From Klenkia terrae (GTDB taxonomy: Bacteria > Actinomycetota > Actinomycetes > Mycobacteriales > Geodermatophilaceae): a stretch of DNA of 33,592 nucleotides. Below are positions 1 to 6,955 of the stretch, piece by piece. The stretch is taken from contig NZ_UEXK01000004.1 of NCBI RefSeq assembly GCF_900491935.1, positions 4,390,581 to 4,424,172 on the forward strand. Direction: 5' to 3'. Positions within the stretch are counted from its first letter, which is position 1. Every line of letters begins with the position of its first letter. The translations under genes and the position numbers were made by a program. The notes under the pieces are model-generated. The model ran no database searches and was not told where the DNA came from. It was given only the letters and a program-made list of their open reading frames with translations.

Positions 1-98
1 CTGATCGACCCCGTCCAGGCCCATCCCGTCGGGGTGCCGGCCGCGGAGCAACTCGCGGCCGGCACCCCGACGGGATGGGCCTGGACGGGGTCGATCAG
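1..98. repeat. 45-bp perfect inverted repeat (giant hairpin) at the window edge
   Basis: Bases 1-45 are the exact reverse complement of bases 54-98, separated by an 8-base loop (GAGCAACT, 46-53). The right arm ends at 98 and covers the stop codon (95-97) and last codon base of the methanol dehydrogenase gene. It could be an exceptionally long intrinsic terminator of the U-less actinobacterial kind, serving this gene and perhaps a convergent one off the window. A stem this long without a mismatch, starting exactly at base 1, could equally be a fold-back artefact at a contig end. Confidence 0.9.
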
Positions 99-1387
99 GT
101 GAGGAGGTCGTCCAGGTCGCCGTTCATGCAGTGCTCGACGACCGGGCGGACGGTCTCGAACGTGCACTCCTTCGGGTTGCCCGGGGTGCAGGCGTCGCCG
201 AGGACGTGGTTGGTGATCCGGTCGACATCGGCGTCGTCGCCGGTGATCACCTTGGCGTTCTCGTAGAAGGCGGTGGGGCCGGTGCCCAGCCGGTTCTTGG
301 AGTAGCTGTCGGCGGTGACGTCGGTGAACTTCTCGGTGATGCCGACGTCGCGCAGCAGTCGGATCGCCGCGGCCAGGGCCGCGTCGGCGGCCTGCACGTC
401 GGTCATCCCGTAGGGGTCCACCCCCATGGCGGCACCCATCTCGGCGAACCGCTTGTACTGGGTGGGCATGTTGAACGCCCACACCCGGGGCAGGGCGATC
501 GCGTTGTTGAGACCGTGGTGGGTGTCGTAGAAGGCGCTCACGGCGTGGCTGATCGAGTGGATGATGCCCAGCCCGCCGGAGTTGAAGGCCTGCGCGGCGA
601 TGTACTGGGCGTGCATCATGCCCTCGCGGCCCTTGAGGTCCTGGCCGTTCCAGACCGCGGCCCGCAGGTTCTCCGCGGTGAGCTTCACCGCGTACAGCGC
701 GTTGCCCATCGACGGCGGGAAGTTCAGCCGGCTGACGTAGGGCTCCGAGGCGTGCGCGAGGACGTCGAAGCCGCACTGGGCGGTGTAGTCGACGGGGCAG
801 TCGTAGTACATGACCGGGTCGTCGATGGCCAGCGTGGCCACCGAGGTGTCGTCGAAGGCGACGTACTTGTGCGGGTTGTCCGGGTCGGTCGTGGTGTCGG
901 TGATGACGTAGGCCCAGGAGGTCTCCGACCCGGTGCCGGCGGTGGTCGACACCGCGATGTGCGGCGGGTTCTTGGGGTTCTCGGACTGGTTGAAGCCCTC
1001 GAACTCGTTCACGCTGCGGCCGTCGTGGGCCACCGAGATGCGGGCGCCCTTGCAGGCGTCGTGGCTGGAGCCGCCGCCGATGGACACGAAGCTGTCGCAG
1101 GCGTTCTCCTGGTACAGCTTCACCGCGTCCATGACGTTGTAGTCCTTGGGGTTGGACTCGACCTTGTCGTAGATGACGACGTCGAGGCCGTGCCACTTCA
1201 TGGACTCGGAGATCTTCTCCACGATGTTCGTGCCCCGCAGACCCGAGGTCATGATCAAGGTCTTCTTGAAGCCCAGCTTGAGGGCCTCGGGCCCGATGAG
1301 CTCGTGGGCGCCAGGGCCGAGCATCGCCCGCGGGAACGGGTGGAACTCCTTGATGGGGAACGGCTTGAGCAGTTCTTCGACCTGCAT
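95..1387 (-). CDS. mno: NDMA-dependent methanol dehydrogenase (iron-containing alcohol dehydrogenase family)
   Basis: A 430-residue cytoplasmic group III alcohol dehydrogenase that oxidises methanol and other short alcohols. It closely resembles the actinobacterial Mno/Mdo enzymes, which keep a tightly bound NAD(P)H and pass electrons to NDMA in vitro and, as proposed for the family, to a mycofactocin-linked acceptor in vivo. Visible motifs are the family N-terminus FPIKEFHPFPRAM (about 10-22), the nucleotide-binding GGGSSHD (104-110), TTAGTGSE (148-155) and the metal-binding region with DVLAHASEPY and GIIHSISHAVSAFYDTHHG. The length is normal. The ATG at 1387 starts the conserved N-terminus; no strong ribosome site precedes it. 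It is transcribed alone, its stop codon sits inside the long palindrome at 1-98, and three operator-like repeats lie 90-150 bases upstream. No DevR-type box is seen, so it probably is not part of the dormancy island. Confidence 0.93.
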   Translation of the reverse strand: MQVEELLKPFPIKEFHPFPRAMLGPGAHELIGPEALKLGFKKTLIMTSGLRGTNIVEKISESMKWHGLDVVIYDKVESNPKDYNVMDAVKLYQENACDSFVSIGGGSSHDACKGARISVAHDGRSVNEFEGFNQSENPKNPPHIAVSTTAGTGSETSWAYVITDTTTDPDNPHKYVAFDDTSVATLAIDDPVMYYDCPVDYTAQCGFDVLAHASEPYVSRLNFPPSMGNALYAVKLTAENLRAAVWNGQDLKGREGMMHAQYIAAQAFNSGGLGIIHSISHAVSAFYDTHHGLNNAIALPRVWAFNMPTQYKRFAEMGAAMGVDPYGMTDVQAADAALAAAIRLLRDVGITEKFTDVTADSYSKNRLGTGPTAFYENAKVITGDDADVDRITNHVLGDACTPGNPKECTFETVRPVVEHCMNGDLDDLLT

Positions 1388-1475
1388 GAGTGGACCTTCC
1401 TCGTCAGCAGCGGTGCCGGAGTCGGGGCCGAACCTATGGCGCGGGTCACACGATGGGCAGAGTCTGGGCCGGTGT

Positions 1476-1535
1476 CCGACCGGTCGGAGATCGACGTCGG
1501 CCCGACCGGTCAGGCAGACCTGCCCGATCGGTCAG
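1476..1535. promoter_or_regulatory. Three operator-like repeats CCGAYCGGTCRG upstream of mno
   Basis: Three copies of a 12-base near-palindrome occur in a row: CCGACCGGTCGG at 1476-1487 (perfect palindrome), CCGACCGGTCAG at 1502-1513 and CCGATCGGTCAG at 1524-1535. Start-to-start spacing is 26 and 22 bases. The smaller palindrome GGCAGACCTGCC (1513-1524) lies between copies two and three. The cluster is about 90-150 bases upstream of the methanol dehydrogenase start, a usual place for an activator or repressor of alcohol metabolism. The regulator is not identifiable here. Confidence 0.6.
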
Positions 1536-1819
1536 GTCGGCCTCGGACCGCGCCCGGTCACCCCAGGCGGGGGAGGGTGATCGAGGACGGGTGGGCGGCG
1601 TCGTGGTGCACCCGGAACGCCCGGTCCAGCCCGCCGGTCGCGGCCCCCGCGGCCTATTGGTGCCCAGGTTGCGGGCAAACCGGGGGGAAGGGCTCCGGGT
1701 CCTCGTCCGAGCCCACCAGCAAGCCCTCGCAGGCGGGGAGCAGCTGGTCGTGGTCACTGGTGATCGCCGGTGAGCCGGTGGATCACCACATGAGTGTCAC
1801 GAGTCGATCTGAGCTTGAC

Positions 1820-1863
1820 CAACAGAAAGCCCCGACCTCCTGACCTGCAGGAACACCGGGGCT
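1820..1863 (-). terminator. Intrinsic terminator, minus strand
   Basis: On the minus strand AGCCCCG pairs with CGGGGCT (1857-1863 with 1828-1834); an inner TCCTG/CAGGA stem extends the hairpin, and it is followed by TTTCTGTT. It lies just downstream of the tRNA-like fragment, the arrangement expected for a tRNA gene end. Confidence 0.6.
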
Positions 1864-1867
1864 GCAC

Positions 1868-1893
1868 TGCGTCCGAGGGGGGACTTGAACTCC
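1868..1893 (-). other. tRNA 3'-end-like fragment, possible attachment-site scar
   Basis: The minus strand reads a T-loop-like TTCAAGT followed by CCCCCC and an acceptor-like TCGGACGCA. The 5' side of the T stem pairs badly (CGGAG against CCCCC), and no matching 5' acceptor strand or anticodon arm is found upstream, so it is not a whole tRNA. Such 3' fragments are commonly left when integrases recombine at tRNA genes, so a remnant att site is the favoured reading. Confidence 0.4.
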
Positions 1894-2337
1894 GAACTCG
1901 GCCTGAGCATCTAGGGGCATTGCAGGGCTCTGAGCTGCGCGTTCAGCGCCTCCGGTGTCTGCTGCATCGGCCTCCAGATGCATGCAGATGCACCCAGGTT
2001 CCCGGGCTGCAGTATCAAGATCAGTATCACGGGAGGCTCAAGAGGGCTGCGGTGGGGATACCCCTTCGGGCCCCATTCTGGTTGATCGGTCGCTCAGTCG
2101 GAGAGGTCGGATTCGTACTTCTGGGCACCTTGGAAGACCGTCCGAGGACACCGGTTGGACGGCCGACTCCCCGGTGTCGAGCGGAAGCCCTGACGCTCGG
2201 AGTGGCATGGGGTCTCCTTTGCTGCTCGTGCTGCGGCCCTCCCGGCGGGGCGCTGGGGGCCGTGGCGGGTGCGGCGAGCAGCCCGTCTTCCTCCAGCCGG
2301 GTCGGACGTCGGATCACCGACGACCGGCCGCTGGATC

Positions 2338-2351
2338 GGGACCTCCGCCCC
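2338..2351. promoter_or_regulatory. DevR-like box
   Basis: GGGACCTCCGCCCC fits the left half of the DevR-type near-palindrome GGGACCTNNGTCCC and has one mismatch in the right half. It lies about 75 bases upstream of the Usp start at 2425, the same distance as the box upstream of the Hsp20 gene. Confidence 0.5.
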
Positions 2352-2424
2352 TCCCGGCCGGTCGAGAGCGGCACCACGGTGGACAGGCCCGGCGACCGGT
2401 CCGGGCTGACCACGGAGGTGTGCC

Positions 2425-3441
2425 ATGCCCGACCTGACCGACGTCCCCTCCGGCCCGAGCAATACCTCGGCCGATCCCTCGTCCCCGCCCGTCGTGGTGG
2501 GAGTGGACGGCTCGGTCGATTCCCGAGCCGCCCTGGTCCACGCCCTCGGCGCGGCGGCACGCCGGGGAGGGGAGCTGCGGATCGTGTCGACCTTCTCGCT
2601 GCAGGCGATGTGGTGGGGTGGCTGGCCGATCGCCCTGCCGCTGGACAGGCTGAGGGACGACCTGGAGGCGCGGGTGCGCCAGATGCTGACCGAGGTGCGC
2701 GACGACCCGGCCGTCGCCTCCGTGGCGGGCGCGGACCGCGTGGTCACCATGCTCGACGTCGCGGTGGGGCCGGCGGTCACGAGGCTCGTCGAGGCCTCGG
2801 CCGGTGCCTCGTTGTTGGTGGTGGGCACGCATGGGCGTGGAGTCGCGCGGGACGTGCTGCTGGGGTCGGTGGCGCTGCAGTGCGTGGCGCACGCGCACTG
2901 CCCGGTCCAGGTCGTCCGGGCAGGTACGCAGGTCGGTCGACCGGGTCCGGTGGTCGTCGGCGTGGACGGGTCTGAAGGGTCGCGGGCGGCGCTCGTCGCG
3001 GCCCTGGCCGAGGCGGCTCGCCGCGGGGCGGAGGTCGTCGCACTGGCCGCGTTCGAGATGGTCGACCATTGGGTGGACCTGTCCACCGTGGGCGCCCCAG
3101 GACGGGACGAGGTGCGCTGGCAGGTGCAGCGCGGCGTCGATGACCTCGTCGCCGATGCGCTGTGCGAGCACCAGGCCGTGACGGTCGGTCCGGTCCCCGT
3201 CGTGCGGACCCTGGTGGTCGAGGGGCCACCCGCCCAGGTGCTGGTGCGCGAGGCGACCGACCTGGACGCCGTGCTGCTCGTGGTCGGGAGCCGCGGTCGC
3301 GGTGAACTGCGCGGGCTGCTGCTCGGCTCGATCGCGCTGGCCTGTGCTGCCCGGGCACCGGGCCCCGTGCTGGTCGTGCACCCGACGTCCGTCCGGGCGA
3401 CGGACTCGGCCCCGATCGCGGCCGCCGCGGCCACCGGCTGA
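2425..3441 (+). CDS. Universal stress protein, tandem Usp domains, canonical ATP-binding type
   Basis: A 338-residue cytoplasmic protein with two UspA domains in tandem (about 22-165 and 173-322), like the long Usps of the mycobacterial DosR regulon. Each domain opens with VVVGVDGS and ends with the ATP-binding G-2x-G-9x-G-S pattern: GTHGRGVARDVLLGSVA in the first and GSRGRGELRGLLLGSIA in the second. Both domains probably bind ATP. Usps of this type are linked to growth arrest and hypoxia survival; the partner is unknown. The ATG at 2425 is preceded by GGAGGT at good spacing and by a DevR-like box 75 bases upstream. It is monocistronic and faces the nitroreductase operon tail to tail with a 14-base gap. 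Confidence 0.93.
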   Translation: MPDLTDVPSGPSNTSADPSSPPVVVGVDGSVDSRAALVHALGAAARRGGELRIVSTFSLQAMWWGGWPIALPLDRLRDDLEARVRQMLTEVRDDPAVASVAGADRVVTMLDVAVGPAVTRLVEASAGASLLVVGTHGRGVARDVLLGSVALQCVAHAHCPVQVVRAGTQVGRPGPVVVGVDGSEGSRAALVAALAEAARRGAEVVALAAFEMVDHWVDLSTVGAPGRDEVRWQVQRGVDDLVADALCEHQAVTVGPVPVVRTLVVEGPPAQVLVREATDLDAVLLVVGSRGRGELRGLLLGSIALACAARAPGPVLVVHPTSVRATDSAPIAAAAATG

Positions 3442-3455
3442 CCCGGGGCGCACGG

Positions 3456-4394
3456 TCAGCGGGCGAGGCCGGCGTCCGGGTCGCGGTGCAGCGGCGGCAC
3501 CTCCCACGTCTCGGTGTGGTCGTGCAGGACGTCGACCATCGGACGGCGGGGCCCCGGCAGCGGGCCGGGGGTGCCTCTGCCGACCCGCACCAAGGCCTGC
3601 AGCCGTCGGCCGGGGCACAGCTCCTGCTCCGCCCGCGCCCGGACGGCCGGCACCTCGACCGGTCCGGTGACCGGGCCGCCCGTGCGGCCGTGGCGGGTGG
3701 CCTCCAGCAGCACCCTCTGCAGGGCCCGGCCGGCCTGCACACGGTCGGAGGCGGTGTCCCCAGCGGTGACCAGCGCGATCCGCGCGGGTGCCCGCGCCAG
3801 CTCGGCCGCACCGGTCCGGCGGGTGCCGTGCAGAGCCGGGCACAGCGCGGCGGCGTCGCCGGCCCACTGCGTCGAGCGGTTGGCCAGTTCCTGCGGGAGC
3901 ACCATCAGCTGGACGCCGTGGGCAGCGGCCGCGCCGGTGAGGTCCGCGGCCAGGTCCCAGGGGAGGTCCTCGGACACCAGTCCCTCCCGGCAGGTGTGCC
4001 GCAGCTCGACCACCGGGTCGAGCGCCGCCAGGCGCGGATCGGGGACCTGCCCCCCTGGTCGGAGGACGGCGACCAGCGCCTCGTCCGCGGGGTCGGGCAG
4101 CACCTGCACGTCGACGGCGACACCCACGGCTGCGGCGCCGACCTCGGCGGTGCACAGCGCGGCGCCCGCGCCGGCCAGCGCGACGAGACCGGTGGGGTCG
4201 TGGTCGACGCAGCGGGAGCGGTCCAGCCGCAGTTCCAGCCGGTCCGGGAGGAGGACCCACCACCACGGTTGGGTGTCCTCTGCCGACGGGGACCAGCGGG
4301 CGCGGTCCACGCCGCGCCGCAGGGCGTTCGACGTCCGCCGCGGCAGCCGCCGGGGGGAGGAGGCCGGCGGGGCGATGCCGGGCATGCCGATCAC
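3456..4394 (-). CDS. Acg-like nitroreductase family protein (divergent)
   Basis: A 312-residue flavoprotein of the Acg subgroup of nitroreductases, whose mycobacterial members (Rv2032, Rv3127, Rv3131) belong to the DosR regulon. Their substrate is unknown, and sequestration of FMN has been proposed. Family features are the N-terminal SAEDTQPWWWVL (37-48) and the following LRLDRSR...DPTG block. Relatives usually carry S-V-H-N-T-Q-P-W; here HN is replaced by ED, so flavin or substrate contacts may differ. The GTG at 4394 overlaps the stop of the upstream Usp (GTGA), and the ATG three codons later is an alternative. It is the last gene of a three-gene operon with the Usp and a second nitroreductase. 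Confidence 0.85.
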   Translation of the reverse strand: MIGMPGIAPPASSPRRLPRRTSNALRRGVDRARWSPSAEDTQPWWWVLLPDRLELRLDRSRCVDHDPTGLVALAGAGAALCTAEVGAAAVGVAVDVQVLPDPADEALVAVLRPGGQVPDPRLAALDPVVELRHTCREGLVSEDLPWDLAADLTGAAAAHGVQLMVLPQELANRSTQWAGDAAALCPALHGTRRTGAAELARAPARIALVTAGDTASDRVQAGRALQRVLLEATRHGRTGGPVTGPVEVPAVRARAEQELCPGRRLQALVRVGRGTPGPLPGPRRPMVDVLHDHTETWEVPPLHRDPDAGLAR

Positions 4395-5293
4395 CGTGCG
4401 GACGTCCGGGCCCGGACCACTCCGCGCGGTCGGCGGACGTCCGCACCGACCGGGACCACCAGCACCGGGCATCCCACCCGGTCCAGCACCCAGCCCGACG
4501 TGCGGCGGGCCGGGACGCGGGGGCGCAGTCCGTGCCGGCCGAGCACGAGCACGGCAGCGGACTCCGCTGCCTCCAGCAACCTGTCCGCGGCCGTCCCGGG
4601 TCGCAGGACCAGCTCGACCGGTACTGCGGGGTGCCCGGTGCGGACGTCGGCGACCAGCCGTTCGAGCAGGTCGGCCTCGGCCTGGGCCACCGAGTGCTCC
4701 GGTGGAGCAGCGGAGCTGGGCCCGGTCCCGTGCACCCGCCAGGCGTGCAGCACCACGAGCGAGGAGCCCCGCACGCATGCCTCGTCGACCGCGGCACCGA
4801 TCAGCTCGGCCGTGCCCGGCCGGCAGTCCACGCCGACGACGACCGGCCCGGTGGGGTCGCCGCCGGCGCGGTGCACCAGGACGGGGCAGGGCGCGTCGCG
4901 GACCAACCGGCCGGCGACCCGGCCCAGGGTGGGGCGGCTGCCGGTCGAGCTGCCCCCGACGACGATCCGGCCCTCCGGGCCCGCGCGCCGGGCGAGGACC
5001 TGCTCGGCGCTGCCGGTCGTGTACTCGGCCGTGACCCGCAGGGCCGGGCACGCGACGGTCAGCTCGTCCTGCAGCACCGCGAGCCGCTGCTGCAGCGCCC
5101 GAGCACCCACCTCGAGCGCCGCCGTGATCCCCCCGGCGCCCCCGGAGGGGATCACGGTGAGGATCGACGGTGCTCCTGCCACGAGGTGGAGCGGCAGCAG
5201 TCGACGTCGGGCCTGTGCTGCACCCTCGCGGGCGGCCGCCGTCGACGCGGGGCCGCTGTCGACCCCCACGACGACCGACGGCGGAGGGCTCAC
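4391..5293 (-). CDS. Universal stress protein, tandem, degenerate ATP-binding motifs
   Basis: A 300-residue protein with two Usp domains (about 8-145 and 153-290). The strand-one motifs VVVGVDSG and VVVGVDCR are kept, but the nucleotide-binding ends are altered: the first domain reads VGGSSTGSRPTLGRVAGRL, the second LGRHGLRPRVPARRTSG, without the normal G-2x-G-9x-G-S/T. ATP binding is therefore doubtful, and a structural or partner-binding role is possible. The GTG at 5293 overlaps the upstream nitroreductase stop (GTGA) and its own stop overlaps the next GTG, so all three proteins are probably made together. Because it sits between two flavoproteins it may work with them. Confidence 0.88.
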   Translation of the reverse strand: MSPPPSVVVGVDSGPASTAAAREGAAQARRRLLPLHLVAGAPSILTVIPSGGAGGITAALEVGARALQQRLAVLQDELTVACPALRVTAEYTTGSAEQVLARRAGPEGRIVVGGSSTGSRPTLGRVAGRLVRDAPCPVLVHRAGGDPTGPVVVGVDCRPGTAELIGAAVDEACVRGSSLVVLHAWRVHGTGPSSAAPPEHSVAQAEADLLERLVADVRTGHPAVPVELVLRPGTAADRLLEAAESAAVLVLGRHGLRPRVPARRTSGWVLDRVGCPVLVVPVGADVRRPRGVVRARTSAR

Positions 5294-6432
5294 ACCCACG
5301 TCGTCCCCCCGCGTCCGTCGGACACCGGCAGGTGATGACCGGGCAGGTCCCGGGCGGCCCGTGCACCGCGGGCCGCGGGCCAGCCGGTGGGGCCCGGGCA
5401 GGGGACGGGGGGTGGTCCGGGAGCAGGTCGGGTGCTGCCGCTGACCACCTCGTGACGGGCTCGTCGGGGGCTGGCCGCGGTGGGCACCGCCCGGCCGATC
5501 CGCAGCAGCAGCTGCGGGTGCACCCCCCAGCACAGCTCGCGGCCCAGCGATGCGCGGGTGCGGGGGACCTCGGTGACCTGGCTGAGCGGACCGGCCGCCC
5601 AGCCGTCTGCGGTGAGCTCCAGCAGCACCCGCTCCATCGCCTCGCCGGCCCGCACCCAGGCCCGTTCGTCGTCGGCATGGCTGGCCAGCACCACCAGGGC
5701 GCCGGTCCTCCCCGCCCGCGTCGCGGCCGGCAGGGCACCCAGGCCTCGGGTGTCGAAGTCCCGGACGGGGACGTCGTCCTGGGCGCTGCCGTCCACCCGC
5801 GGCACCGTGGTGGACGGCACGCCGTCCCCGCTGCGGGTGTCGCGGTTGGTCCAGATCCGCAGCTCGTGCCGGTAGGCGGGGTCGGCGTTCTGCTCCGCAT
5901 CGGCGTCCTGGGCGAGACGGGCGACGAGCCGGTGCTGGTCCTCGGTCAGCACCGGCACCGCGACGGTGTCCTCGGCGGCGGCCGCGACGAGCACCCGGTC
6001 GAGCACGTCCGGGGGGACCGGGTCGTCGGTGTAGCCCCGGCGGTTGGTGCGCCGGGCCCGGACCTGCGGGGCGAGCGCGGCCAGGGCGCTGTCCGGGGGA
6101 CCGTCGACCAGGTGGACGACGGCGGCCAGGTCGGGGTCGGTGGTCCGTGCGGAACGGTCCACCTCGACCGCCCGGCCGCGGGCGGCCAGCTCGACCCGGG
6201 TGTTGAGGACGGCGGCGCCCACGCTGAGCATGAGCTCACGGCCGGCCGGGTCCAGGACGGGCAGTCGGCGGCTGCGGTCAGCACGGACGTCGATGCGGTC
6301 CGGGTGCAGCACCAGGAGCCAGGGCTGGGTGTTGTGCACCGACGGGGCCAGCAGCGCGGCGTCGGCAGCGGCCTCGATGTCGGCCATCCGGGTCGGGTCG
6401 ACGGGTCGGGGCAGGTCGGGTCCGGTGGTCAC
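5290..6432 (-). CDS. Acg-like nitroreductase family protein
   Basis: A 380-residue flavoprotein of the Acg nitroreductase family. The conserved N-terminal motif APSVHNTQPWLLVLHPD (29-45) is intact, followed by a conserved DRSRRLPVLDPAGRELMLSV block and the late GWAAGPLSQVTEVP and LLRIGRAVP segments. Roughly the last 55-60 residues, after SPRRARHEVV, are rich in Pro, Gly and Ala and exceed the usual family length of about 330, so the C-terminus may be a recent extension by loss of the original stop. The GTG at 6432 is preceded by GGAGG at 4-5 bases. It is the first gene of the nitroreductase-Usp-nitroreductase operon, with a DevR-like box about 80 bases upstream (6511-6524). Confidence 0.9.
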   Translation of the reverse strand: MTTGPDLPRPVDPTRMADIEAAADAALLAPSVHNTQPWLLVLHPDRIDVRADRSRRLPVLDPAGRELMLSVGAAVLNTRVELAARGRAVEVDRSARTTDPDLAAVVHLVDGPPDSALAALAPQVRARRTNRRGYTDDPVPPDVLDRVLVAAAAEDTVAVPVLTEDQHRLVARLAQDADAEQNADPAYRHELRIWTNRDTRSGDGVPSTTVPRVDGSAQDDVPVRDFDTRGLGALPAATRAGRTGALVVLASHADDERAWVRAGEAMERVLLELTADGWAAGPLSQVTEVPRTRASLGRELCWGVHPQLLLRIGRAVPTAASPRRARHEVVSGSTRPAPGPPPVPCPGPTGWPAARGARAARDLPGHHLPVSDGRGGTTWV

Positions 6433-6510
6433 GGTGCCTCCAGGGGTCGGGTTCCCCGACCGTCCCGTAGCTGCCGCCGCGTGCGGCAGGGGCCGTGGGC
6501 CACATCCCGG

Positions 6511-6524
6511 GGGACCTGGGTCCC
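6511..6524. promoter_or_regulatory. DevR-like box between the nitroreductase operon and a Usp remnant
   Basis: GGGACCTGGGTCCC is an almost perfect palindrome (GGGAC-CTGG-GTCCC) of the DevR-box form. It lies 79 bases upstream of the nitroreductase start (6432, minus) and 37 or more bases upstream of the plus-strand Usp remnant, so it could serve both directions. Confidence 0.7.
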
Positions 6525-6560
6525 TGGCCGGTCCGGGTTCCGCCGACCCACGGTGGTCCG

Positions 6561-6955
6561 GTGGAGCTGGGACAGGTGGACGGGAGCTGGCCGGGTGCCG
6601 ATGCGTGGCTGGTCTGCGGGGTCTCCGGATCACCGAACAGCCGGGCCGCGCTGCGGTGGGCCCTGCGCGAGGCCGCGGAGCGCGATGCCAAGGTCATGGC
6701 TGTCCGGGTCTGGGCCGGGGGCGCTGCTGCGGCGCGCGCGGAGTGCGAGCGGGACCTGGTGGCCACGGTGCGGGCAGCGGTCCAGGACACCGGGGTGCGC
6801 GGACGTACCTGGGTGCGCTTGCTGGACGGTGACCCCGACGGCGTGCTCGCCGCGCTCGCCGAGGAGGCGGACCTGCTGGTCCTGGGATCCCACGAGGTCT
6901 CCCACGGCGGGTGACCCGGGGATGCTCCTCGGGTCCGGTGCCGGCGACAGGTCAC
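6561..6955 (+). pseudogene. Single-domain universal stress protein remnant, frameshifted and truncated
   Basis: The plus strand encodes most of one Usp domain (WLVCGVSGSPNSRAALRWAL... to ADLLVLGSHEVSHGG), then stops at 6912-6914 just where the ATP-binding loop should continue. One frame over, the next bases encode GMLLGSGAGDRS, the expected continuation with the G-S pair, so a one-base shift near 6911 has broken the gene. The usual final strand (CPVLVV) is absent because the convergent Usp gene ends at 6952. The GTG at 6561 is chosen because a more distant GTG (6495) would place the DevR-like box inside the coding region; GTG 6576 is also possible. A short functional protein cannot be excluded. 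Confidence 0.7.

Larger units (their letters stand above)
1388..2424. other. Long non-coding stretch between mno and the first Usp gene
   Basis: No convincing gene is present; the open frames lack recognisable domains. From left to right it holds the operator-like repeats of mno (1476-1535), a minus-strand terminator (1820-1863), a tRNA 3'-end-like fragment (1868-1893), a tandem CAGATGCA repeat (about 1975-1992) and a DevR-like box (2338-2351). On the minus strand a short open frame ending at the TAG at 1912-1914 reads ...PEALNAQLRALQCP and could be the tail of a decayed gene such as an integrase, but this is speculative. Confidence 0.5.

Noticed and set aside
131-1843. Long plus-strand open frame opposite the methanol dehydrogenase gene
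   Set aside because: High-GC antisense shadow, Gly/Val/Arg-rich, no domain, while the minus strand has a complete recognised enzyme.
1868-1940. Complete tRNA gene on the minus strand
   Set aside because: No pairing 5' acceptor strand, D arm or anticodon arm is found; only the 3' end resembles a tRNA.
2094-4797. Long minus-strand open frames across the first Usp gene
   Set aside because: Low-complexity Arg/Pro/Ser translations antisense to a clear tandem Usp with a good ribosome site and intact motifs.
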